This document shows, one piece after another, positions 52,487-64,000 of a DNA stretch of 64,000 bases; position 1 is the stretch's first letter; each line of letters begins with the position of its first letter. The notes beneath the pieces were generated by a model. That model was not told the origin of the DNA. It made no database searches and saw only the letters and a list, made by a program, of their open reading frames with translations. The position numbers were made by a program, and so were the translations under genes. The DNA is from Alphaproteobacteria bacterium (GTDB taxonomy: Bacteria > Pseudomonadota > Alphaproteobacteria > Sphingomonadales > Emcibacteraceae): the NCBI GenBank assembly GCA_020446675.1, contig JAGREE010000005.1, forward strand, positions 154,637 to 218,636. Direction: 5' to 3'.

Positions 52487-52542
52487 AAAAGCAGGTCATG
52501 CTTTTCAGACAAAAATTTAATACAAAGTTTCAATCAAACTTT
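52487..52542 (-). repeat. Two inverted repeats upstream of the membrane-protein gene
   Basis: AAAAGCA-GGTCA-TGCTTTT (52487-52505) and AAAGTTT-CAATC-AAACTTT (52524-52542), each with seven-base arms and a five-base loop. They lie 19 and 56 bases upstream of the start at 52468 and could be operators or leader structures. Confidence 0.4.
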
Positions 52543-52591
52543 TTTTGTTAATTTGATAATTGAGCTGGTAACGCCATTTCACTTAAAAAGC

Positions 52592-52626
52592 AAAAAGAAA
52601 ATGACGTTAAAAATTATTTATAACGT
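52592..52626 (-). terminator. Weak terminator-like hairpin after parE
   Basis: ACGTTA (minus strand, 52626-52621) and TAACGT (52609-52604) pair across an AT loop, followed by a T-rich stretch. It starts just after the parE stop. Confidence 0.4.
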
Positions 52627-52630
52627 ACTT

Positions 52631-54610
<1,980 letters not shown>

Positions 54611-54650
54611 TTAAAGCTCTTATTAAATCACTTTTAATATATTTGGTTAC

Positions 54651-54678
54651 ACTATAGAGTATGAATTCAAATTCACAA
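54651..54678 (-). promoter_or_regulatory. Candidate parE promoter
   Basis: Minus-strand TTGTGA (54678-54673) and TATAGT (54656-54651), 16 bases apart, about 46 bases before the parE ATG. Confidence 0.5.
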
Positions 54679-54706
54679 CACCCAGATATTGATTTATTTT
54701 GTTTTT

Positions 54707-54735
54707 TTGAAGTAAAAATATTGAAACATGATAAT
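54707..54735 (+). promoter_or_regulatory. Candidate promoter of the YibQ-like gene
   Basis: TTGAAG (54707-54712) and GATAAT (54730-54735) with a 17-base spacer, 19 bases before the ATG. The leader would be very short. Confidence 0.45.
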
Positions 54736-54754
54736 CCGACAAAATTAAGGTAGC

Positions 54755-55795
54755 ATGAGCCACACCTCCCAGAAAAGAAAAAGCCAGAAAAACAAAATTA
54801 TCAGATATCTGATGATTTGTTTTTACTTTGTTTTTATCGGCTTCTGTCTTGTGGGGATCTGGCTGAAATGGGATGTGTCGTCCGAGCCGGGAAATAGTTA
54901 TACTACCCATGTATATGAAGAAGGGTTGGACGCGATAACGGTTGCTGTGCCATTACCGGATGCTGGTAAGAAGGAAAGTTTTCTTGAACGTCTGAGCCGC
55001 CGCGCGGCGAAAAAGCCTGCACCCGTTATTCATCCGCAAAGGGATGATCGTGCAGAACAGACATGGCAGAAATATGCTGCCCTTCCGGTTAATGTACCTG
55101 CCGGAAATGCCGAAATTATTCTCGTGATAGATGATCTGGGCATTGTCAAGGGAACAACAAAACAGATGATTGAAATGAATGTGCCTTTGACGCTGTCATT
55201 TCTGCCTTATGCGACCGAAATTGCGACACAGGTTAATGAAGCCTATCTTAGGGGGCATGACATCCTTGTCCATATCCCGATGGAGCCAAAGGGCAATGCC
55301 GACCCCGGTCCACATGCGTTGCTATCATCTTCATCTGCCGATAATCAGATGGAAAGTATAGATTATAATTTGGGACAGTTTTCAAATTATATAGGAATTA
55401 ATAATCATATGGGTAGCCGTTTCACTGAAGATGAAGAAGCGGTAAACCGATTTCTTGATGTGATAAAGACAAAAGGCCTTCTGGTTCTTGACAGCAAGAC
55501 CACGGCAAACAGTCGGCTTGAAAAACTGGCCATTGAAAAAAATATACCGGTGACGGACCGCGATGTGTTTCTGGATAATGAGCAGGATATCAATTATATA
55601 CTTGGCCAGCTTGGAAAACTGGAACGGATTGCCAAGCGTGATGGCTCCGCCCTGGCCATTGGTCATCCCTATGCCCAAACGGTCGCTGCTCTTAAAGAAT
55701 GGATCCCGACACTGGCCGATAAGGGCATTACAATCATTCCTATTTCACAAAAAGTGAGAGAGAAATACGCCAACACCAGCCTTGCCGCTGATTAA
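54755..55795 (+). CDS. Divergent polysaccharide deacetylase family protein (YibQ-like)
   Basis: A 346-residue protein of the divergent polysaccharide deacetylase group (YibQ/DUF610). A basic N-terminus is followed by one membrane anchor (residues 18-38), a variable linker, and the domain from about 115: AEIILVIDDLGIVKG (the Asp pair), ILVHIPMEPKG, GINNHMGSRFTED and LDSKTT. These replace the usual NodB zinc motifs only in part, so deacetylase activity is uncertain. YibQ-like genes often accompany envelope cell-division genes such as envC and ctpA; none is adjacent here. It overlaps the gnd stop by four bases. Confidence 0.85.
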   Translation: MSHTSQKRKSQKNKIIRYLMICFYFVFIGFCLVGIWLKWDVSSEPGNSYTTHVYEEGLDAITVAVPLPDAGKKESFLERLSRRAAKKPAPVIHPQRDDRAEQTWQKYAALPVNVPAGNAEIILVIDDLGIVKGTTKQMIEMNVPLTLSFLPYATEIATQVNEAYLRGHDILVHIPMEPKGNADPGPHALLSSSSADNQMESIDYNLGQFSNYIGINNHMGSRFTEDEEAVNRFLDVIKTKGLLVLDSKTTANSRLEKLAIEKNIPVTDRDVFLDNEQDINYILGQLGKLERIAKRDGSALAIGHPYAQTVAALKEWIPTLADKGITIIPISQKVREKYANTSLAAD

Positions 55796-56691
55796 TCTTT
55801 TTTCTTAACGCTGTGGCCACCGAACTGGTTGCGTAGGGCGGACACCACCTGTCCGGTATAGCTTGGGTTGCCGGTTGAATCGATCCTGAACTTTAATGAG
55901 GCTTCTATTACCGGGGCAGGGACGCCCTCTTTTTTTGCAGCCTCAACTGTCCAGAGCCCTTCACCGCTGTGGGAAACCTCCCCGGAAATGTTCGAAAGCT
56001 CTACACCTTCTTCCCGGTAAGCTTTTTGAAGCCAGCCGACAAGACGGCTTTCAATAACACTGCCATTATTATAAATGCGCGACACTTCAGCCAGATCAAG
56101 ATCAAATGGACTTTTTTGCAGAATTTCAAACCCTTCACCGATAGCCTGCATCATGCCATATTCGATGCCGTTATGAACCATTTTGACAAAATGTCCGGCG
56201 CCGGTTTTTCCCATATAGGCGTAACCGCCTTCAGTGCTTAGGTCTTTAAAGAGCTGCTCATATTTCTGGAATTTTTCCCGGTCCCCGCCAATCATCATGC
56301 AGGCGCCGTTTCGGGCTCCTGATGGACCGCCACTGGTGCCGACATCCATAAAGACCAAACCTTTTTCCTTTAGATCGTTTCCGCGTCTCACGGTTTCCTG
56401 ATAATTTGAATTGCCGCCATCCATAATGACATCACCGGGTTTTAATATATCGGAAAGATCGGATATAACCTGATCGACAACATTATGGGGCACCATTATC
56501 CAGATAAATTTTTCGCCCGGTAGTTTCTCATCAAATTCAGTTAAATTGACGACCGTTTCGGCCCCTGCAGCTTCCGCTTCTTTTCTGGCCGCTTCATTGG
56601 GGTCGGTCGCGACAACCTCATGGCCATGGTCCAACAGGCGTTTCACCATTGCCAATCCCATTTTCCCAAGGCCGATATATCCGATTTTCAT
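55792..56691 (-). CDS. gnd: 6-phosphogluconate dehydrogenase, short (GndA-like) form
   Basis: Decarboxylating oxidation of 6-phosphogluconate to ribulose 5-phosphate. The 299-residue protein is the short form with one helical domain instead of the duplicated one of the 470-residue enzyme. It has the dinucleotide motif GYIGLGKMGLAM, MDGGNSNYQ, TSGGPSGARNG and the catalytic region KTGAGHFVKMVHNGIEYG. NAD preference is likely for this subgroup, but the residue after strand 2 (TDPNEA) is the only hint. It follows trpE by 26 bases on the same strand. Confidence 0.93.
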   Translation of the reverse strand: MKIGYIGLGKMGLAMVKRLLDHGHEVVATDPNEAARKEAEAAGAETVVNLTEFDEKLPGEKFIWIMVPHNVVDQVISDLSDILKPGDVIMDGGNSNYQETVRRGNDLKEKGLVFMDVGTSGGPSGARNGACMMIGGDREKFQKYEQLFKDLSTEGGYAYMGKTGAGHFVKMVHNGIEYGMMQAIGEGFEILQKSPFDLDLAEVSRIYNNGSVIESRLVGWLQKAYREEGVELSNISGEVSHSGEGLWTVEAAKKEGVPAPVIEASLKFRIDSTGNPSYTGQVVSALRNQFGGHSVKKKD

Positions 56692-56717
56692 CTTAAATTC
56701 CTTAAATTAAGCCGCGG

Positions 56718-58241
56718 TTATTGTATGGCTTTATCCGCACCAGCAAAATGAACCGCTTCCTCAGCGGCCCTGACCAGGGCACGGGCTTTTGCTTCGCATT
56801 CTGCATATTCCGATTGCCATGTGCTGTCGGCAACCACACCGGCCCCTGCCTGAATATACATCATACCATCTTTTACAATCGCTGTCCTTAAAGTGATGCA
56901 GGTATCCATACTGCCATCCGCTGAAAAATAGCCGACGGCACCGGCATAAATTCCGCGTTTTTCAATTTCAAGCTCATCAATGATTTCCATGGCCCGCACT
57001 TTGGGGGCACCGCTGACGGTACCAGCAGGAAAACCAGCCGACAATGCTTTTAAGGCATCATATTCCTCGCGGATTTCCCCACGCACGTTTGAGACTATAT
57101 GCATGACATGGGAATAATATTCGATAATCATTTTTTCGGTAAGCTCAACCGTCCCCACTTTTGAGACACGACCAACGTCATTCCGGCCAAGATCAAGCAG
57201 CATAAGATGCTCTGCACATTCTTTCGGATCGGCCAGCAGGTCTTCTGCATTTTGTTTGTCTTCGGTCGCATTTTTGCCGCGTGGCCGGGTTCCGGCGATG
57301 GGACGGATGGTGACTTCATTATCGCGTAACCTGACCAGAATTTCAGGACTTGACCCGACAATAGAAAAATCTCCCATGTTTAGATAAAAAAGAAACGGTG
57401 AGGGGTTTGTACGCCTTAGCGCCCGGTAAAGGGAGAAGGGCGGCAGTTCAAAGGGAAGTGAGAAACGCTGGGATAACACCACCTGAAAAATATCTCCGGC
57501 TTTGATATAGTCCTGAGCGCGGGCAACCATATTGGCATATTGCTCTTTTGTTGTGTTTGATTTCGGCTCAGCGGGATGATCTGCCGAATCCAGATTATGA
57601 CGGCTGATTTCAAGCGGTCTGGAAAGCGCACTGATAATATCATTAAGCCGTTCTTCCGCCCGGATATAGGCAGTTTCAGCGCTTATAGTTTCTGTTGGGC
57701 GTACCGGTGTTACAATTGTGATCAGGTCAGTAATGCTGTCAAATACGATCATAATGGTCGGGCGCATAAACATGCTGTCCGGTGTGCCAAGACTATTTTC
57801 CTTGGCTTCAGGCAGTTTTTCCATCAACCTGACCATGTCATAGCCCATATAGCCGATAAGGCCGGCTGCACTTGGCGGCATATTTTCCGGCAAATCAATC
57901 AGGCTTTCATCAAACAGATCGCGAAGGCTATCAAGTGACGATTTTTCCTCGTCCGTAAAATCCTCTTCACGCACGCCACCAAGCGTTTTTCGGTTAATTT
58001 GTGCGTGCTCACCCGTACAACGCCAGACCACATCCGGTTTTAAACCGATAAAAGTGTATCGGCCACGGATAGCCCCGCCTTCGACCGATTCAAGTAGGCT
58101 GGTATATTCTTCATTACGGGCCAGTTTCAGGTAAGCACTGACCGATGTTTCAAGATCAGCGACCAGTGTCGTCCAAATCACCTGAGCATTCCCGGCATTA
58201 TATGACTTTATAAAGTCAGACTGTTCCGGAAATACTGACAT
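56718..58241 (-). CDS. trpE: Anthranilate synthase component I
   Basis: Converts chorismate and ammonia to anthranilate, first step of tryptophan synthesis. The 507 residues include the Trp feedback site (TSLLESVEGG near residue 45) and the chorismate-binding domain with PSPFLFYLNMG, GTRPRGK, LGRNDVGRVSKVGTV, FPAGTVSGAPKVRAME and the IYAGAVGYF region. trpG, which normally follows trpE in this class, is not next; gnd is. Its ATG overlaps the ppiD stop by one base, giving the known ppiD-trpE order. Confidence 0.95.
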   Translation of the reverse strand: MSVFPEQSDFIKSYNAGNAQVIWTTLVADLETSVSAYLKLARNEEYTSLLESVEGGAIRGRYTFIGLKPDVVWRCTGEHAQINRKTLGGVREEDFTDEEKSSLDSLRDLFDESLIDLPENMPPSAAGLIGYMGYDMVRLMEKLPEAKENSLGTPDSMFMRPTIMIVFDSITDLITIVTPVRPTETISAETAYIRAEERLNDIISALSRPLEISRHNLDSADHPAEPKSNTTKEQYANMVARAQDYIKAGDIFQVVLSQRFSLPFELPPFSLYRALRRTNPSPFLFYLNMGDFSIVGSSPEILVRLRDNEVTIRPIAGTRPRGKNATEDKQNAEDLLADPKECAEHLMLLDLGRNDVGRVSKVGTVELTEKMIIEYYSHVMHIVSNVRGEIREEYDALKALSAGFPAGTVSGAPKVRAMEIIDELEIEKRGIYAGAVGYFSADGSMDTCITLRTAIVKDGMMYIQAGAGVVADSTWQSEYAECEAKARALVRAAEEAVHFAGADKAIQ

Positions 58242-60169
58242 TATTGTTGTTCAGGACCAGCTATTTGCTGCAATGTAGCCTGAATATTTTTGTTATTCAT
58301 TTCTACTGGCAGGGTATCATATAGACGGGATATAAATGCCCCCATCATATCATTTTCATAAGAGGATTTAATTTGCTTTTTGGTTTCGTCAATCGCGACC
58401 TGATCAATATTTTCCGGAAAATCGCGGCTTTTGACCCTGACAACAACATATCCATCATTGTTAGATGCAGGAATCATTTTAACGGTTCCGATTTTCTGAT
58501 CGAATATGCTTGAATGAATTTCTGCCGAAACCGAATTATCATCATTCGATCTGCCAACCGTTACTTCATTAACAGACAATTGACTTAACAGGTCCGGATA
58601 TTCTGAAAGTGCCTTGCCGGCGTTTTCAGGTTTATTATATTCCTCAACAATTTTTGTTGCATAGTCTGATGCCAAAGTTTCACGACGGTTCTGGGCCCAG
58701 TCTTCTCCTACTTTTTCCTTTACATCCTCAAAAGCACGTAATTTGCTTGGAATAATATTATCAACTTTGATCATATAAAATTTGTTTGAAATTCCTTCAT
58801 AAAGTTCAAGATCAGAATCCATGGACAATTTGAATGAATTATCAAGGAAATCGACAATCAATGGTAATTCTGTAGAGGCTTTCCCGTCTGGCGTCATGCC
58901 TTCCATGCTGACATTTGACACTTTCTTAAGTGGCACATTAATGACGTCGGCAATAGTATCTATGGCCGATCCGGCAGCAAGTTCATCATCAATTTTATTT
59001 CTGACATCATAAAGTGCGTCCGTTGCCTTGTTCATTTTAAGGTCTGTGATAATGTCTTGTTTCACATTTTCAAAGCTTTCAGAACTGCCGGCATCTATTG
59101 AATTTACTTTAAATATATATACACCAAAACCTGTTTCTATCGGGCTGGTATATTCGTCAAGACCGATACTGAAGAGCGCTTTGGCGGCATCTTCACCATA
59201 TAAGTCTCCAAATTCTTTTTCTGTCTGTTCACCAAAGGTGCTGTCTTCTGCAGTGTCACCCGTTTTATCGGCAAGCACTTCATCGAATGATTTTCCGTTT
59301 TGCAGATCTTTATAAGCGGCTTCTGCTGTGGCTTCATCATCCATCAGCATTTGCACAAAACCACGTTTTTCAGGTTTTGTAAATTCGGTGATGCGGGATT
59401 CGTAAGAGGCAAGGGCGTCTTCCTCGCTGATATCTATTGTCTCGGCCAGATCACTGGCGGAAATTTCAAAATAGCTCATATCACGATATTCCGGGGCCAT
59501 ATATTTATTTGCGTTTTCATCATAATATGTTTTTAGAATTTCATCGTTCATTTCACCAATACCAGTCATGGTGCTGGCAGGAATGGAAAGAATTTCAGAG
59601 GTTCTTTGCTCGGATGCATATTTTGTCAGTGTTTTTGCGGTAATTTCCGGTGCGACAACATCATCAAGTAAGGCATTGAAAAATTTAGAGCGTGCCAGAT
59701 CGAGCCTTAATAGATTTTCAAATTCCCGGGTTGAATAGCCCTGTGTTCTGGCAATCTGGTCAAAATAGCTGCGATTAAATGTTCCCGTCTGGTCCTGAAA
59801 GGCCGGAATACTGAAAATATAATCCCGCAGTTCCTCATCAGATGTCCGAAGACCAAGATTTTTTGTTTCAACATCATATGCCTTTGTCTCAACCAGTCTG
59901 GCAACGGCCTGCGCGCCGAGACCAATTTGAACAGCAAGCTGTCTTGTTATGCCTTCACCGGCATTTTGCTGCAATCTGCTGAATTCATTTTCAAATGCTC
60001 TGGCCAGATCATTTGGGGTGAGGTCTTCGTCACCGACCTTGGCAATTTCACTTGACCCAAGTGTGCTAAGCGGGTCACCAATGCCCCATAAAGCAAAACT
60101 GACGATAAGGATGGCGAGTAATCCGCCAGCCAACATGGACCCCATGCCTTTTCTGAAAAAGTCTAACAT
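58241..60169 (-). CDS. ppiD: Membrane-anchored periplasmic folding factor, PpiD-like
   Basis: A 642-residue SurA N-domain/PPIase family protein. A single anchor lies at residues 11-30 (MLAGGLLAILIVSFALWGIG), followed by the SurA-like N-domain (EIAKVGDEDLTPNDLARAFE), a parvulin domain in the middle (residues about 270-365), and a long helical and beta C-terminal part. PpiD-type proteins bind nascent exported proteins at the SecYEG exit. It has its own promoter candidate and diverges from tpiA. Confidence 0.88.
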   Translation of the reverse strand: MLDFFRKGMGSMLAGGLLAILIVSFALWGIGDPLSTLGSSEIAKVGDEDLTPNDLARAFENEFSRLQQNAGEGITRQLAVQIGLGAQAVARLVETKAYDVETKNLGLRTSDEELRDYIFSIPAFQDQTGTFNRSYFDQIARTQGYSTREFENLLRLDLARSKFFNALLDDVVAPEITAKTLTKYASEQRTSEILSIPASTMTGIGEMNDEILKTYYDENANKYMAPEYRDMSYFEISASDLAETIDISEEDALASYESRITEFTKPEKRGFVQMLMDDEATAEAAYKDLQNGKSFDEVLADKTGDTAEDSTFGEQTEKEFGDLYGEDAAKALFSIGLDEYTSPIETGFGVYIFKVNSIDAGSSESFENVKQDIITDLKMNKATDALYDVRNKIDDELAAGSAIDTIADVINVPLKKVSNVSMEGMTPDGKASTELPLIVDFLDNSFKLSMDSDLELYEGISNKFYMIKVDNIIPSKLRAFEDVKEKVGEDWAQNRRETLASDYATKIVEEYNKPENAGKALSEYPDLLSQLSVNEVTVGRSNDDNSVSAEIHSSIFDQKIGTVKMIPASNNDGYVVVRVKSRDFPENIDQVAIDETKKQIKSSYENDMMGAFISRLYDTLPVEMNNKNIQATLQQIAGPEQQ

Positions 60170-60201
60170 AAATATTGTTACCTGTGTTTAAGCTTTTTTG
60201 T

Positions 60202-60222
60202 GAGCATTAATTATATATGCTC
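60202..60222. repeat. Inverted repeat between ppiD and tpiA
   Basis: GAGCAT and ATGCTC separated by nine AT-rich bases, 32 bases upstream of the ppiD start, within the 197-base divergent region. Possible operator; no regulator is identified. Confidence 0.3.
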
Positions 60223-60240
60223 TTTAAATATAATTGCGGC

Positions 60241-60269
60241 ATAATAGTTACCTGCCTGGCTAATCGCAA
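60241..60269 (-). promoter_or_regulatory. Candidate ppiD promoter
   Basis: Minus-strand TTGCGA (60269-60264) and TATTAT (60246-60241) with a 17-base spacer, 72 bases before the ppiD ATG. Confidence 0.5.
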
Positions 60270-60366
60270 CCATAAAAGCGACTAAAAACCAACAATCCAT
60301 ATAGAAAATTTGCTAAATATCTGTTAGGTACATGTTCAATGATTAATAAGAAGGATAAAATATTCA

Positions 60367-61125
60367 ATGACAGCACCCAAAGCGCTTGTTGCCGGAAACT
60401 GGAAGATGAACGGACTTAAGGCCTCCGCCAGTGAATTATCAAAGCTCAATACTCTGATTCAGGAAAAAGGTGCAAAGTGTGATGTGCTGATTTGCCCGCC
60501 CTATACACTGATCAATACTTTCGTCAGTTTAAATGCAAAAAATGTGTCTATTGGGGCTCAGGATTGTCATATGAATATGAGTGGGGCCCATACAGGTGAT
60601 ATTTCAGCGGAAATGATCTGTGATCTGGGCTGTGAGTATATTATCGTCGGTCATTCAGAACGCAGGGCTGACCACGGTGAAAGCAATGAGATTGTAAAAG
60701 CAAAGGCGGTTGCGGCACAGTCGGTAGGTGCAACGGCAATTATATGTGTCGGTGAAACGATTGAACAAAGAGAGGCCGGCCAAGCGCTTCAGGTGGTAAC
60801 GACGCAGGTAAAAGCATCAATACCCGACAGTGCGAAAGTGGAAAATACCATAATAGCCTATGAACCCGTCTGGGCGATTGGCACAGGGCACACACCAACG
60901 ACAGGTGATGTTGAAGAAGTTCATCAGGCGGTTCGCGACGTGTTGCAGTCGCGTTTTGGTGATGCAGGCAGGAATATAAGAATTTTATATGGCGGATCTG
61001 TAAAAGCATCAAACGCGCTGGAACTTATGTCGGTAAAGAATGTCAATGGTGCCCTGGTCGGTGGTGCCAGCCTTAAGGCGGATGACTTTTATGGAATAAT
61101 ATCCGCTTATGATAAAATTGGCTAA
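60367..61125 (+). CDS. tpiA: Triosephosphate isomerase
   Basis: Interconverts dihydroxyacetone phosphate and glyceraldehyde 3-phosphate. The 252-residue TIM barrel starts with NWKMNG (Asn and catalytic-site Lys), has the electrophile His in VGHSERR near residue 99 and the catalytic Glu in [11 protein letters not shown] near residue 171, and the phosphate loop [17 protein letters not shown] precedes the ATG. With eno nearby it supplies glycolysis and gluconeogenesis. Confidence 0.97.
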   Translation: MTAPKALVAGNWKMNGLKASASELSKLNTLIQEKGAKCDVLICPPYTLINTFVSLNAKNVSIGAQDCHMNMSGAHTGDISAEMICDLGCEYIIVGHSERRADHGESNEIVKAKAVAAQSVGATAIICVGETIEQREAGQALQVVTTQVKASIPDSAKVENTIIAYEPVWAIGTGHTPTTGDVEEVHQAVRDVLQSRFGDAGRNIRILYGGSVKASNALELMSVKNVNGALVGGASLKADDFYGIISAYDKIG

Positions 61126-61232
61126 TTTTATACTAGCCATTGTTGGTTCTTTAGAGTAAAAGCCTCTTGTAATTAACATGAATAACGCTATTTATACGTA
61201 AAGCGAAATTTAAAAAGATAGAGTAAAATAAG

Positions 61233-61568
61233 ATGGAATCAGTCATTCTTGTTATACATTTGATGTTGGCAGTTGCCCTTGTCATTACAGTATTACTGCA
61301 ACAGTCAGAAGGCGGTGCCCTGGGTATTGGTGGTGGCCCCACAAGCATGATGAGCAGTCGTTCAGCCGCGAATCTTATGACCCGGATGACAACAATTCTG
61401 GCGGGTTGCTTTTTTGTGACCACACTTTTGCTGGCATGGATGGCTGAGCAGGATGCATCAAGAACATCAGTCCTTGATGGTGTGACCCCTCCGGCTGTTG
61501 AACAAACTGTACCTGATGTTCCCGAAACACAAACGGATAACGCTCCTCAGGTCCCCGTTTCAAATTAA
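61233..61568 (+). CDS. secG: Preprotein translocase subunit SecG
   Basis: Small SecYEG subunit of 111 residues. Two membrane segments (residues 3-21 and 54-73) flank the conserved QQSEGGALGIGGGPTSMMSSRSAANLMTR-type loop, of which GALGIGGG and RSAANLMTRMT are visible. The C-terminal tail is Pro- and Thr-rich and variable, as in relatives. It sits between tpiA and pyrG, a frequent order. Confidence 0.95.
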   Translation: MESVILVIHLMLAVALVITVLLQQSEGGALGIGGGPTSMMSSRSAANLMTRMTTILAGCFFVTTLLLAWMAEQDASRTSVLDGVTPPAVEQTVPDVPETQTDNAPQVPVSN

Positions 61569-61572
61569 TATT

Positions 61573-61605
61573 AAGCGGCACCCCCCGGTGCCGCTTCATT
61601 TTTTT
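61573..61605 (+). terminator. Terminator of secG
   Basis: AAGCGGCACC pairs perfectly with GGTGCCGCTT across a four-C loop, followed by CA and seven T. It lies five bases after the secG stop. pyrG begins 45 bases further on, so pyrG needs read-through or its own promoter. Confidence 0.93.
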
Positions 61606-61646
61606 AGTAAAATAAATTTTAGTTCGTATTTCTGGATAGCAAATAA

Positions 61647-63281
<1,635 letters not shown>

Positions 63282-63284
63282 TGA

Positions 63285-64000
<716 letters not shown>

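Noticed and set aside
52524-52546. Rho-independent terminator on the plus strand (stem followed by T run)
   Set aside because: There is no plus-strand gene upstream that it could terminate; it more likely belongs to the leader of the minus-strand membrane-protein gene.
61126-61232. tRNA or small RNA gene between tpiA and secG
   Set aside because: The 107-base AT-rich spacer has no cloverleaf potential; a TTGTAA/TATTTA pair suggests at most a weak promoter.

Overview
This 64 kb window is a gene-dense piece of an alphaproteobacterial chromosome with moderately low GC. The placement rests on gene order (dnaB-alr...radA-cvpA-purF; rpsF-rpsR-rplI; fabD-fabG-acpP-fabF-mltG; lptD-surA-pdxA-rsmA; pepA-holC; hda-ppk-ppx; ppiD-trpE; secG-pyrG-eno) and on an alphaproteobacterial-type LexA box (GAAC-N7-GAAC). 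I see no rRNA, tRNA, CRISPR array, prophage or insertion sequence. No gap between genes exceeds about 250 bases. I cannot place the organism below class level.

Layout. 1-2158 (+): the 3' part of der and three tandem VOC-fold paralogues. 2168-10705 (-): a long chain dnaB-alr-mlaE-mlaF-radA-cvpA-purF-SDR with many start/stop overlaps; cvpA appears to start at ATT. 10789-13618 (-): a secreted beta-lactamase-fold serine hydrolase, then rplI, rpsR and rpsF. 13868-18306 (+): type II fatty-acid synthesis genes and mltG. 18307-19905 (-): an unrecognised 251-residue protein and an SDR, placed between mltG and yicC. 19958-21476 (+): yicC and gmk. 21484-27898 (-): a DyP-type peroxidase, then rsmA, pdxA, surA and lptD, combining ribosome maturation, vitamin B6 synthesis and outer-membrane assembly. 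28056-30825 (+): pepA, holC and a secreted esterase.

30815-32683 (-) is an ABC-F ATPase and 32803-33225 (+) is ndk. purN and purM (-) follow, then a DUF2066 protein, hda, ppk and ppx (+), which link polyphosphate turnover to replication control. rnd (-), aspS (+), a 64-residue protein (-), a TPR/SPOR lipoprotein (+) and a chorismate mutase (+) come next.

46088-48752 is the most unusual part. A 70-residue membrane protein on the minus strand has a promoter whose -10 element overlaps a LexA-type box. Divergent from it are three exported phosphatase-like proteins carrying four copies of a Cys-X4-Arg domain. After that come a diguanylate cyclase, an RhlE-type helicase, a six-segment membrane protein and parE (all -), a YibQ-type divergent polysaccharide deacetylase (+), the chain ppiD-trpE-gnd (-), and finally tpiA, secG, pyrG and the 5' part of eno (+).

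Most of the window is housekeeping. The best candidates for something undescribed are the putative SOS-controlled small membrane protein and the neighbouring exported phosphatase-like cluster. Genes inserted into otherwise conserved gene orders (serine hydrolase, orphan protein, DyP peroxidase, VOC triplet) and the ATT start of cvpA are secondary.
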